From Chloroflexota bacterium (GTDB lineage Bacteria; Chloroflexota; Dehalococcoidia; DSTF01; RBG-16-68-14): a DNA stretch of 25,526 nt. The notes under the pieces are model-generated. The model was not told the DNA's origin and ran no database searches. It saw nothing but the letters and a program-made list of their open reading frames with translations. A program made the position numbers and the translations under genes. Location: positions 1-25,526 of the forward strand of contig JADFNZ010000003.1 in NCBI GenBank assembly GCA_022563135.1. The letters run 5' to 3'. Below are positions 15,531 to 22,748 of this stretch, piece by piece (the stretch's first letter is position 1; every line of letters begins with the position of its first letter).

Positions 15531-15806
15531 CTACCTCCCTCGCCATCTCCGAAGCCGGAGTCGCTCAGCTTCTGTTGCGTCTCTTGCCGTTACGACGTAG
15601 AATCTGCCTCGCCCCGAGGAGTCAAGGATCACCATGAGGTACCGTCCGGCTTCAGTCTGACCAATCAGGCGGTATCGGCGCCGTCGAATCCTAACTCCAA
15701 GGCTGTCATTGCTATAGGAAACCCCCTCTACCTCGCCCCGCCGAACCCCGTGGGAAGCTATGTGTGCCTCGTTCCAGTCATCCCAAGTGAGTTGCTGGAT
15801 GTCCAC
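15531..15806 (-). CDS. brnT: BrnT-family toxin
   Basis: A 91-residue BrnT-like (PF04365-type) protein, a predicted ribonuclease toxin with a RelE-like fold. Family pattern: LTWDDWNEAHIASHGVRRGE, then VEGVSY, RRRRYRLIGQTEAGRYLMVI and RFYVVTARDATEAERLRL. The Trp-x-x-N-x-x-H start and the RYRLIGQT and VVTARDAT strings are characteristic. The start codon is GTG 15806, only about 8 bases after the predicted transcription start, so its message is nearly leaderless. It sits directly downstream of uvrC on the same strand but has its own promoter. Confidence 0.85.
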   Translation of the reverse strand: MDIQQLTWDDWNEAHIASHGVRRGEVEGVSYSNDSLGVRIRRRRYRLIGQTEAGRYLMVILDSSGRGRFYVVTARDATEAERLRLRRWRGR

Positions 15807-15811
15807 GGTTA

Positions 15812-15832
15812 CCGTATTACATTGTAATACGG
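15812..15832. promoter_or_regulatory. Operator palindrome of the brnTA promoter
   Basis: Perfect inverted repeat with arms CCGTATTAC and GTAATACGG around ATT, 6 bases before the toxin start codon. It encloses the -10 box of the brnTA promoter, so a bound ribbon-helix-helix antitoxin would block RNA polymerase. Binding by BrnA is inferred. Confidence 0.8.
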
Positions 15833-15849
15833 AGCGACATGGGATGCAA
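15821..15849 (-). promoter_or_regulatory. Promoter of brnTA
   Basis: On the minus strand, TTGCAT, exactly 17 bases, then TACAAT. The -10 box is in the centre of the operator palindrome. The -35 box lies 7 bases after the uvrC stop, so the promoter fits entirely in the short gap. Confidence 0.75.
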
Positions 15850-15855
15850 ACGGTC

Positions 15856-17736
15856 TCACACCAGCTCCTTCACCTTCGCGGCCAGCGTTTGCGTGAAGCC
15901 GGCGGTGGCGGCGATCTCTTCGACCGGCGCGGCGCGGATGCCCTTCACGGAGCCGAACTTGCGCAGCAGCGCCTTCTTTCGCTTCGGCCCCACGCCCGGC
16001 ACCTCGTCCAGCGCCGACTGGATCGACCGCTTCCCCCGCAGGCCGCGGTGGTAGGTGATGGCGAAGCGGTGCGCCTCGTCGCGCACCCGCTGGACGAGGT
16101 AGAGCGCCTGCGAGGTGCGCGGCAGGACGATCGGCTCCGGCTCGTCCTTGACGAAGAGCTCCTCGTTGCGCTTGGCCAGCCCCGCGACCGGCACGATCGG
16201 TTCGAGGCCCGCCGCCTGCAGCACTCCGATCGCAGCGCCGAGCTGCCCTTTGCCGCCGTCGACGATCAGCAGGTCGGGTAGCGTGCGCCAGGCCTCGGCC
16301 TTGGTGTCGTTCGCTGGCGAGCGGCCGTCGCGTTCGGCGGGGCTCTCGCGGGAGCGTTCGACCGGGGCGGTCGCCTTCTTGAAGCGACGCTTGAGCACCT
16401 CGGCGAGCATCGCGAAGTCGTTCGCGCCCTCAACCGTGCCGATCTTGAAGCGACGGTAGAGCTGCGGCCGCGGCTGACCATCGACGAAGACGACCATGCT
16501 GCCGACGGCGTTGGTGCCCTGAATGTTGGAGATGTCGTAGCATTCGATGCGCCGGGGCGGCGCCGGCAGGTTGAGCTCCTCTTGCAGCTCGTCGAGCGCA
16601 GCCTGCGTCTTGCCGGCGTCGGCGAGCCACTTGGCGCGCGCCTGCTCCAGCGCCTCCTGCGCGTTGGTCTGCGCCATCTCGATCAGCCGGCGCTTCTCGC
16701 CCCGCTGCGGCACGACGAGCTGGACACGGCCGCCCCGACGTTCGCTCAGCCACGCCTGCAGCAGCTCGGCCTCTGGTACGGAGCAGGGCAGGAGCAGGCG
16801 GCGCGGGATGTACGTGGCCGATTCGTAGAACTGCTGCAGGAAGCTGGCCAACACCTCGCCGTCCGCCGCGTCCTTCGCGCCGTCCAGGGTGAAGTGGTCT
16901 GTGTTGATCAGCTTCGTCCCGCGCACGAAGAGCACCTGCACGGCCGCGTCGGTCTCCGTGCGCGCCAGGCCGAAGATATCCTCGTCCGCGGGCTTAGTGG
17001 ATGCGACCGTCTGCCGCTCCGTCACCCGCTCGATGGCGCGTACCTGGTCGCGCAGGTTCGCTGCGCGCTCGTAGGCCATGTTCTGCGATGCCTCCTGCAT
17101 CTGACGGTTGAGATCGCGCACGACCTCGTCGGTACGCCCTTCGAGGAAGAGGATCGTCTGGCGGATCACCTTGTCGTACTCATCCTTGCTGCAGTAGGAG
17201 GTGCAGGGCGCGATGCAGCGGTGGATGTAGTACTCCAGACAGGGGCGGGGGTCGTCGCCGGTGATCACTTTGGTGCAGGAGCGCCAGGGGAAGAGCTTCT
17301 TGCTGATATCGAGCATCTTGCGCACGGATCCCGCGCTGGCGTACGGCCCGAAGTAGCGGCCGCCGTCCTTCTCCACGCGCCGGGTGATGTAGATTCGCGG
17401 CCACCCGTCGCGCAGATCGACCTTCAGGTAGGGGTAGTGCTTGTCGTCCTTAAGGCGGACGTTGAAGTGCGGCTGGTGGCGCTTGACCAGCGTCGCCTCC
17501 AGATGCAGCGCCTCCTGCTCCGTGTGCGTGACGATGTACTCGAAATCGGCGATCGCGGCGCGCAGGTTTCGCACCTTCGCCTCCATGCTCTGCGGCGCGC
17601 CGAAGTAGTTTCGCATGCGGGTGCGTAGCTGCGCCGCCTTGCCGACGTAGACGACCTTGCCCTGTTCGTTGCGAAAGAGGTAGACGCCGGGCCGCTGTGG
17701 CACGGCCTTCAGCCGTTCGAGCAACGATGCAGCCAT
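15856..17736 (-). CDS. uvrC: Excinuclease ABC subunit UvrC
   Basis: A 626-residue UvrC. The N-terminal GIY-YIG nuclease (PGVYLFRNEQGKVVYVGKAA, RMRNYFG) makes the 3' cut. The Cys cluster CTKVITGDDPRPCLEYYIHR, then CIAPC, follows; next is the UvrB-binding UVR region (EVVRDLNRQMQEASQNMAYE), the RNase H-like nuclease (ECYDISNIQGTNAVGSMVVF, LLIVDGGKGQLGAA) for the 5' cut, and C-terminal helix-hairpin-helix motifs (VPGVGPKRKKALLRKFGSVK). A short charged insert around residues 480-510 is extra. GAGG lies 5 bases before ATG 17736. It acts in nucleotide excision repair with UvrA and UvrB. Confidence 0.97.
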   Translation of the reverse strand: MAASLLERLKAVPQRPGVYLFRNEQGKVVYVGKAAQLRTRMRNYFGAPQSMEAKVRNLRAAIADFEYIVTHTEQEALHLEATLVKRHQPHFNVRLKDDKHYPYLKVDLRDGWPRIYITRRVEKDGGRYFGPYASAGSVRKMLDISKKLFPWRSCTKVITGDDPRPCLEYYIHRCIAPCTSYCSKDEYDKVIRQTILFLEGRTDEVVRDLNRQMQEASQNMAYERAANLRDQVRAIERVTERQTVASTKPADEDIFGLARTETDAAVQVLFVRGTKLINTDHFTLDGAKDAADGEVLASFLQQFYESATYIPRRLLLPCSVPEAELLQAWLSERRGGRVQLVVPQRGEKRRLIEMAQTNAQEALEQARAKWLADAGKTQAALDELQEELNLPAPPRRIECYDISNIQGTNAVGSMVVFVDGQPRPQLYRRFKIGTVEGANDFAMLAEVLKRRFKKATAPVERSRESPAERDGRSPANDTKAEAWRTLPDLLIVDGGKGQLGAAIGVLQAAGLEPIVPVAGLAKRNEELFVKDEPEPIVLPRTSQALYLVQRVRDEAHRFAITYHRGLRGKRSIQSALDEVPGVGPKRKKALLRKFGSVKGIRAAPVEEIAATAGFTQTLAAKVKELV

Positions 17737-17796
17737 GGTGTCCTCATGGTAGCGCCCCGATGCCAGCGCTGCTAGGCGAGCTGCCGTGGGAAGGAA

Positions 17797-17825
17797 CCAG
17801 GCCCCGAACTATGTTCGGGGCCTGG
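17797..17825. terminator. Perfect hairpin terminator before uvrC
   Basis: Arms CCAGGCCCCGAAC and GTTCGGGGCCTGG (13 base pairs) with loop TAT. On the minus strand it is followed by TTCCTTCCC. It should end transcription of the secreted repeat protein gene before uvrC. Confidence 0.75.
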
Positions 17826-17878
17826 CATTCGTGTCGAGGAACTTCCTCCTCCCGCGCCAGGAGAAGGGGAGGCGGTCG

Positions 17879-18493
17879 CTACGGCTGCGGCACTCCTGCC
17901 GGCGGGCCGAGGGGTACGTCGCTGTGCGGGCCAAACGGCGCGCTGTCCGGAGCGGCGTCCGGCAGGCCCCCTGGCGGGCCGAGCGGAGCGCTGTCAGGCA
18001 GGCCTTCCGGTGGGCCAAACGGAGCGCTGTCTGGCAGGCCTTCCGGCGGGCCGAGCGGAGCGTTCTGCTGGGCCTGGCCGATGCCGTCGACTGCGGGCTG
18101 CGGCAGGTGAATCATTAGGCCGTTGGGCAGCTCGGCCACAGCGCAACCGAACCGGTCGCAGGCTGGGCTGTCCGCGGGTACGCCCAGATCCGCGGCCGGC
18201 TCCGGCTGGAGGCCAAACGGAGCGCCCTCCGGAGCGTCCTCCGGCCTGCCTACGCCATCAGGCGCGCCTGGGTTCTCGGGGCCGCCTGCCTGAGCCGGCA
18301 ACTCCGGCAAGTTCGCCTCATCGGAGACTCCGGCCTCGTCCGGCAGGTCCGGCAGGGTTGCGTGGCCGGACGCGTCCAAGGTCAGGTCCGGCCAGGGCGT
18401 GATGCCGGGCGCGGCGAACGCGCCCACAGCCGCGTAGCTTGCCAGCACAGCGAGCGCTATCCCTGCCGCGATTTTCGACTTCAGATTCAGCAT
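17879..18493 (-). CDS. Secreted Pro/Gly-rich repeat protein
   Basis: A 204-residue exported protein. Signal peptide LKSKIAAGIALAVLASYAAV, then GAFA, with likely cleavage after residue 27. The mature part is Pro/Ala/Gly/Glu-rich with no clear fold. A short central segment, ACDRFGCAVAELPNGLMIHL, has two Cys and may be the only structured piece. The C-terminal part is a 12-residue repeat of the LGPPEGLPDSAP type. No family is recognised; a cell-surface or matrix role is possible. It is divergent from the sigma factor gene and could be one of its targets. Start ATG 18493 is chosen for the signal peptide; AAGGAG lies about 15 bases upstream, with AAGGG nearer. Confidence 0.7.
   Translation of the reverse strand: MLNLKSKIAAGIALAVLASYAAVGAFAAPGITPWPDLTLDASGHATLPDLPDEAGVSDEANLPELPAQAGGPENPGAPDGVGRPEDAPEGAPFGLQPEPAADLGVPADSPACDRFGCAVAELPNGLMIHLPQPAVDGIGQAQQNAPLGPPEGLPDSAPFGPPEGLPDSAPLGPPGGLPDAAPDSAPFGPHSDVPLGPPAGVPQP
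17955..18062 (-). repeat. Three 36-base tandem repeats in the secreted protein gene
   Basis: Units at 17955-17990, 17991-18026 and 18027-18062, each ending GGGCCGAGCGGAGCG or GGGCCAAACGGAGCG on the plus strand. They encode the 12-residue Gly-Pro-Pro-rich repeats, and partial units continue on both sides. The length keeps the reading frame. Confidence 0.8.
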
Positions 18494-18673
18494 CGTGTTG
18501 CCCTTCTCCTTCCTGGGATGGTGATGTTCATGTGGTATATCCACGCAGAGGGGCAAAGTTTTCCGGCCTACACTGAGAGGATAGTGATCGACAAGCTTCT
18601 GGGCCATGAAGCTTCGTGGCGAACCCTCCGATATACTCATCAGGACGGCGCTCAGAGGAGACACCCGACGATC

Positions 18674-19273
18674 GTGTCAGCGGGAGACGTGGCAATCGAG
18701 CGCACAGGCGATGCCGAAGCGCTGCTCGTGCAGCGGGCGAAGTCGCGTGAACCATCGGCGTGGGCGGAGATCTACGACACTCACTACAAGAAGCTCTACT
18801 CGTACTGCTACGCCCGCACGAGCGACGCAAACGCCGCCGCCGACCTCGCAGCGAGCGTCTTTCTAGAAGCGCTCAGCGGGATCGGCCGGTACGAGTACCG
18901 CGGCCGGCCCCTGCTCGCCTGGCTCTATCGTATCGCGCGCAACGTCGTCAGCGATCACCTGCGCAAGGGCGAGCGGGAATCGCGCGCGCTCGAGCAGGCG
19001 GCGGAGCTGGCGGAGGCGAGCGATCCGGGGCCGGCGTCGCTCGTTGGCGACCAGCAGGACCTGCTGGTCGCGATGCGGAGGCTTACTGAAGATCAGCAGC
19101 AGGTGGTCTCGCTGCGATACTATGCGGGCTTCACCACTGCGGAGATCGCGCAGGCGATGGAGCGCAAGGAGCGCGCGGTCTACTCGCTTGAGGTGCGCGC
19201 TCTGGCTGCGCTCCGCCGGGTTCTAGAACCCGATCAAGTTCCAGAACGTGCTCCGCAGGTCGGAAAAGAGTAG
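18674..19273 (+). CDS. ECF-type RNA polymerase sigma factor
   Basis: About 199 residues from GTG 18674. Sigma region 2: WAEIYDTHYKKLYSYCYART, AAADLAASVFLEALSGI and PLLAWLYRIARNVVSDHLRK. Region 4: LTEDQQQVVSLRYYAGFTTA, EIAQAMERKERAVYSLEVRA. There is no region 1.1 or 3, so it is a group 4 (ECF) sigma. The next gene, 41 bases downstream, has the layout of a membrane anti-sigma factor, so the pair probably senses an envelope signal. The open frame extends further upstream but antisense to the repeat protein; GTG 18689, with GGGAG just before it, is an alternative start. Confidence 0.88.
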   Translation: MSAGDVAIERTGDAEALLVQRAKSREPSAWAEIYDTHYKKLYSYCYARTSDANAAADLAASVFLEALSGIGRYEYRGRPLLAWLYRIARNVVSDHLRKGERESRALEQAAELAEASDPGPASLVGDQQDLLVAMRRLTEDQQQVVSLRYYAGFTTAEIAQAMERKERAVYSLEVRALAALRRVLEPDQVPERAPQVGKE

Positions 19274-19314
19274 CTCTCGCAGAGGATATACCTGATGAAA
19301 GGCAACACTCGCTG

Positions 19315-20358
19315 ATGGACGAGCTAACCAAGGAGCAGGAGACGGCTCTCGCCGATTGCCTCCGCGCGATGGAGGAGGGCGTAGAGCTCGATGCCTGCCT
19401 GGCGCGCCATCCGCAGCACGCTGAGACGCTGCGGCCGTATCTGGAGCTTCACGCTGCGTTGCTGGCGCAGGAGACGCCGGCGCCGTCCGTCGCGGCCTTC
19501 GACGCGGGCCGCGAGGCGTTGCTGAGCACGGTCAGGCAGCCGGAGGCGCGCGAATCGCGATCGCGGTGGGGTCCGCTGGGGGCGGCGTCGAACAGGCTCG
19601 GCTCACCGCTTGTCCGTTCGGCGGCGGTGGGTGTCGCGCTCGTCCTCGTGGCGGGCGCCGCGCTCGGCGCTTCGGCGGGCGCCGGACTGGTGCCCGCGCG
19701 GGACGTGCTATCCACGCTCAACATCGTGAGCGGCGGGCCGTCCGACGAAGCCGGTGAAACAGAACCAATCGCGCAGGGCGAACCCGATACTCCCAACGCC
19801 GGCGAAGGCTCGGAGAACGCGGACGATGGCATCGGCAACGCACCGGAGGAAGCGGATACTGGTCGCGAGCACGCAGACGACGCCGCCGATGACGGCGGCG
19901 CGAACGGGGAGCTACCCGTGGCACCGATTTCGGGCCCGCCGCTGGAAGTGCCGCAGGTTGGCCTGTGCATCGCGGAAGGCCGCATTCCTGATACGGTGGA
20001 GCTGCCGGACGAAGTCTTGATGCGTGTGCCGGATGTGGGCGACTGCGTCCCGCAGGGCCTGCTGGAGCTTGCGCCTGATGGCCGGACGTGCGTACCGCGA
20101 CACGTCGCCGACAGGCTGCCGGAACAGTTCCCGCACTCGCCAGACGATATCAACTTGTGCGCCGTTCCCACTGACGAGCCGACCGCTGAGCCGGCCAACG
20201 ATCCCTCGGAGACGTCGCGAGCGCCAGAGTCATCCGCGCCGCCTGAGACGGCGGGCGAGGGGAAGTCCGTTGGCGCTTCCGCACTCCCGCACGCTCCAAC
20301 TATCCCGATGAAGCTTCCAGGCGTCGCTGCGTTACTGGCGGCGAATCCTCTGCCCTAG
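19315..20358 (+). CDS. Probable membrane anti-sigma factor with extracytoplasmic Cys-containing domain
   Basis: A 347-residue protein after the sigma gene. The cytoplasmic part (1-97) has ALADCLRAMEEGVELDACLA, RHPQHAETLRPYLELHAALL, a helical segment often seen in Chloroflexota proteins paired with sigma factors. One membrane segment spans about residues 99-124 (VRSAAVGVALVLVAGAALGA). Outside are an acidic Glu/Asp/Ala linker, a domain with evenly spaced Cys (VGLCIAEGRIPD, VGDCVPQGLL, GRTCVPRHV, INLCAVP) and a Pro/Ser/Glu tail. It lacks the zinc HxxxCxxC motif, so the sigma-binding role rests on context and topology. ATG 19315 has only a weak AAAGG upstream. Confidence 0.68.
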   Translation: MDELTKEQETALADCLRAMEEGVELDACLARHPQHAETLRPYLELHAALLAQETPAPSVAAFDAGREALLSTVRQPEARESRSRWGPLGAASNRLGSPLVRSAAVGVALVLVAGAALGASAGAGLVPARDVLSTLNIVSGGPSDEAGETEPIAQGEPDTPNAGEGSENADDGIGNAPEEADTGREHADDAADDGGANGELPVAPISGPPLEVPQVGLCIAEGRIPDTVELPDEVLMRVPDVGDCVPQGLLELAPDGRTCVPRHVADRLPEQFPHSPDDINLCAVPTDEPTAEPANDPSETSRAPESSAPPETAGEGKSVGASALPHAPTIPMKLPGVAALLAANPLP

Positions 20359-20420
20359 TCGTCTCGCCCTCGAGCTCGGCCCTGTGGCAGCCGCACCGTT
20401 TACCATCCTGCTGCCGTGTC

Positions 20421-20437
20421 CGCAATGGCTCATTGCG
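20421..20437. other. Small perfect hairpin in the intergenic gap
   Basis: CGCAATG, loop GCT, CATTGCG, 63 bases after the anti-sigma gene stop. There is no T-run on the plus strand, so it may be a Rho-type pause or a binding site. The rest of the 150-base gap holds the promoter below. Confidence 0.4.
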
Positions 20438-20470
20438 CGTAGCGGGCGTTCAGAGCGCTGGACAAGGCCA

Positions 20471-20479
20471 TGCTATACT
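20471..20479 (+). promoter_or_regulatory. Extended -10 promoter of the M50-tyrA-aroA-gmk operon
   Basis: TGCTATACT is an extended -10 (TGn plus TATACT), 30 bases before the first start codon. The best -35 candidate, TTCAGA, is 19 bases upstream and weak, which is common with extended -10 promoters. Confidence 0.55.
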
Positions 20480-20508
20480 GCATCCGTAGCTGAGAGGGCC
20501 CTGCCTTC

Positions 20509-21210
20509 ATGATCTTTCGTTATTTCGACCTGCTAGAGACGGATATCTCCCTCTTCCTCACGTTTTTCGGCGCCGTGGTACTGGCGCTGCTCATCGGTAT
20601 CGCCTTCCATGAGTTTAGCCACGCACTCGCGGCCACGGCGCTCGGCGATCCGACGGCGCGGAACCTCGGGCGGCTGTCGCTCGACCCGCGCGTGCATCTC
20701 GACCCGTTCGGCACGCTGCTGCTCTTCCTGGCGGGCTTTGGCTGGGGAAAGCCGGTACCGATCAACCCGTATCGCCTGCGCAACGGGCCGCGCACGGGCA
20801 TGGCCGTCGTCGCGGCGGCGGGGCCCGTCTCGAACCTGCTCATGGCGACCCTGCTTTCGGTTCCGCTGAGGCTTGGCTGGGCCAACTGGCACAACCCGTT
20901 CGCGGTCATCTCCAGCACGGCGGGATGGGGGACGGCCGACTACATCGGGCTGTTCCTGAGCGCGGCGGTGCTGTTGAATGTGATCCTAGCCGTGTTCAAC
21001 TTTCTGCCGGTCGCGCCACTGGACGGTTTCAAGGTAGCCGTCGGTCTGCTGCCGGTCAACCTGGCGCGGCCGGTGGCCCAGATGGAACGCTACGGCATCC
21101 TCATTCTCATGGGCATCTTCTTCTTCGGGCCGGTGATCGGCATCGACTTCTTCGGCTGGGTTGTGGCGCCGGCGGTGGAGGGGATCGCCGGCAGGCTAAT
21201 CGGGCTTTGA
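20509..21210 (+). CDS. M50-family (site-2-type) membrane metalloprotease
   Basis: A 233-residue membrane protein of the short M50 class. The zinc motif HEFSH (His34, Glu35, His38) lies in a membrane segment (ALLIGIAFHEFSHALAA), and the third zinc ligand is in FLPVAPLDGF (Asp172). Between them are GRLSLDPRVHLDPFGT and GWGKPVPINPYRLRNGPRTG, as in related short proteases. There is no PDZ domain. Site-2 proteases cut within membranes, often to release regulators such as anti-sigma factors; one lies just upstream in this window, but a link is only a suggestion. GAGAGGG precedes ATG 20509. It is the first gene of the operon, one base from the HD-domain gene. Confidence 0.9.
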   Translation: MIFRYFDLLETDISLFLTFFGAVVLALLIGIAFHEFSHALAATALGDPTARNLGRLSLDPRVHLDPFGTLLLFLAGFGWGKPVPINPYRLRNGPRTGMAVVAAAGPVSNLLMATLLSVPLRLGWANWHNPFAVISSTAGWGTADYIGLFLSAAVLLNVILAVFNFLPVAPLDGFKVAVGLLPVNLARPVAQMERYGILILMGIFFFGPVIGIDFFGWVVAPAVEGIAGRLIGL

Positions 21211-21211
21211 T

Positions 21212-21706
21212 ATGCGCGCGCTATACCGCGCCCGACAGCTCCTCTCCTCGCTGCGGCCTCGCATCGATGCCAAGCTGCGCGCGGAGGCGGATGGATTGCT
21301 GCGAGAGCCGGAGCGCGTGCTCTTCGAAACGATGACCCTGCGCGATCAGCAGCACTGCCTGGAGGTCTACGGCCGCCTCCGTGAGCGTGGCCACGACGAA
21401 CCCGGCCTGCTCGCCGCCGCGCTTCTGCACGATGTGGGGAAGGGGCCGGTCGCGCTCTGGCACCGGGTGGCGTACGTTGTGCTGGAGGCCGCCGCGCCGA
21501 AGCTGCTCGACCGGCTGGCGAAGCTCGGCGCAGGGGCTGGCTGGCGAGAGGCGCTCTATCGTTGCCGCCACCACGCGTCGCTGGGCGCCGAGCAGGCGCA
21601 CCGCGCCGGCGCGTCGGAGCAGGTCGTCGCTCTCATCCGGGCGGATGCGCCCGCTTCCGAGGATGCCAGCGTCGTGGCGCTGCGGGCGGCGGACGACGCG
21701 GCCTAA
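21212..21706 (+). CDS. HD-domain protein (predicted phosphohydrolase)
   Basis: A 164-residue protein with an HD fold: MTLRDQQHCLEVYGRLRERG (His48), then LLAAALLHDVGKGPVALWHR (His73-Asp74, Lys77) and CRHHASLGAEQA with a later His pair. These can hold a divalent metal. HD proteins hydrolyse phosphate esters, nucleotides or cyclic nucleotides; the substrate is unknown. It is wedged between the protease and tyrA with gaps of 1 and 10 bases, so it is co-transcribed. Confidence 0.82.
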   Translation: MRALYRARQLLSSLRPRIDAKLRAEADGLLREPERVLFETMTLRDQQHCLEVYGRLRERGHDEPGLLAAALLHDVGKGPVALWHRVAYVVLEAAAPKLLDRLAKLGAGAGWREALYRCRHHASLGAEQAHRAGASEQVVALIRADAPASEDASVVALRAADDAA

Positions 21707-21716
21707 GGATACACAG

Positions 21717-22745
21717 ATGTCTCGCATCGCGATCATCGGCCTGGGACTCATCGGCGGCTCCATCGGGCTCGCGCTTAAGCGCGCTCAGATCGACGGACTT
21801 GAGATCGTCGGCCACGACGTGGAGTGGGGCACCGTGGGCCGCGCGCGCAAGTTGGGCGCGATCGACGCTGAGGCGCGCGATGTGGCGAGCGCTGTGGACG
21901 GCGCTGCCGTCGTCGTGATCGCTACGCCCATCATACAGGCGCGGAAGGCGCTGGAGGAGATCGCGCCCGCTGTCGGCGACGGCGCTGTCGTGACCGACAC
22001 CGCGAGCACGAAATGCCAGGTCCTGCGCTGGGCAGAGGAGATCCTGCCGCGGGAGGTGGCGTTCGTCGGCGGGCACCCGATCGCGGGCAAGGAGCAGTCC
22101 GGTATCGATGCCGCGGACGCCACGCTCTTCGAGGGCCAGCCGTGGGCGCTCATTCCTTCCGTCCACGCCTCCGAGCGGGCGATCAAGACGATCGAGAACC
22201 TCGTCGCCCTCGTCGGCGCGCGGCCGGTCGTCATCGACCCTGAGGAGCACGATAGCTACCTGGCGGCGGTGAGCCACCTTCCCATGCTGCTCTCGACAGC
22301 GCTCTTTCGCCTCGCGAGCAAGGGAGACTCGTGGCCGGAGCTGGCGGTACTCGCCGGCCCGGCCTTTCGCGACATCACGCGGCTCGCCTCTGGCGACCCG
22401 AACCTCAGCCACGATATCTGCCTCACGAACAGGGAGAATCTGCTCCACTGGCTGGACCGATACCGGGCGGAGCTGCGGGAACTCCGTGACCTGATCGCCG
22501 GCAGTGAGACCGACGAGGAGCTGTACGAGCTCTTCGTGCGGGCTCAGGCGGATCGCGATACCTTCGTTAGAGAGCCGCCTTCGCGAGCCGGCCCGGAGCG
22601 CGAGACCGACATCCCAAGCGTTGGCGAACGGATGATGGGGCTGCTTGTCGGCGAGTACGTGGTGCGTCGAACGAAAGAGCTTGAGGAGCTGATGGGGCAA
22701 CGCGCGGACGACGCCGAACGGGGCCGGGGGAGGAAGCAGGGCTAG
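21717..22745 (+). CDS. tyrA: Prephenate/arogenate dehydrogenase
   Basis: A 342-residue TyrA. The NAD(P) fold starts RIAIIGLGLIGGSIGLALKR with GxGxxG. The catalytic domain has VVTDTASTKCQV, FVGGHPIAGKEQSGIDAAD, DPEEHDSYLAAVSHLPMLLS (with the expected His residues) and GPAFRDITRLASGDP. It oxidatively decarboxylates prephenate (or arogenate) toward tyrosine. The start is ATG 21717, with AAGGA upstream. The C-terminal 60 residues are charged and there is no recognisable ACT domain, so feedback control by tyrosine through ACT is not expected. It is 3 bases from aroA. Confidence 0.95.
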   Translation: MSRIAIIGLGLIGGSIGLALKRAQIDGLEIVGHDVEWGTVGRARKLGAIDAEARDVASAVDGAAVVVIATPIIQARKALEEIAPAVGDGAVVTDTASTKCQVLRWAEEILPREVAFVGGHPIAGKEQSGIDAADATLFEGQPWALIPSVHASERAIKTIENLVALVGARPVVIDPEEHDSYLAAVSHLPMLLSTALFRLASKGDSWPELAVLAGPAFRDITRLASGDPNLSHDICLTNRENLLHWLDRYRAELRELRDLIAGSETDEELYELFVRAQADRDTFVREPPSRAGPERETDIPSVGERMMGLLVGEYVVRRTKELEELMGQRADDAERGRGRKQG

Positions 22746-22748
22746 CTG

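Noticed and set aside
16582..17628. 348-codon open frame on the plus strand
   Set aside because: It is antisense to uvrC. The uvrC protein has all its domains, while this frame has no recognisable motif and reflects high GC.
17955..18062. Regular repeats considered as a CRISPR array
   Set aside because: The units are contiguous, in frame and coding, with no spacers.
18494..18673. ECF-type promoter for sigma autoregulation
   Set aside because: GGAAAAC-like and TATACT-like strings occur, but without correct spacing to a partner box.
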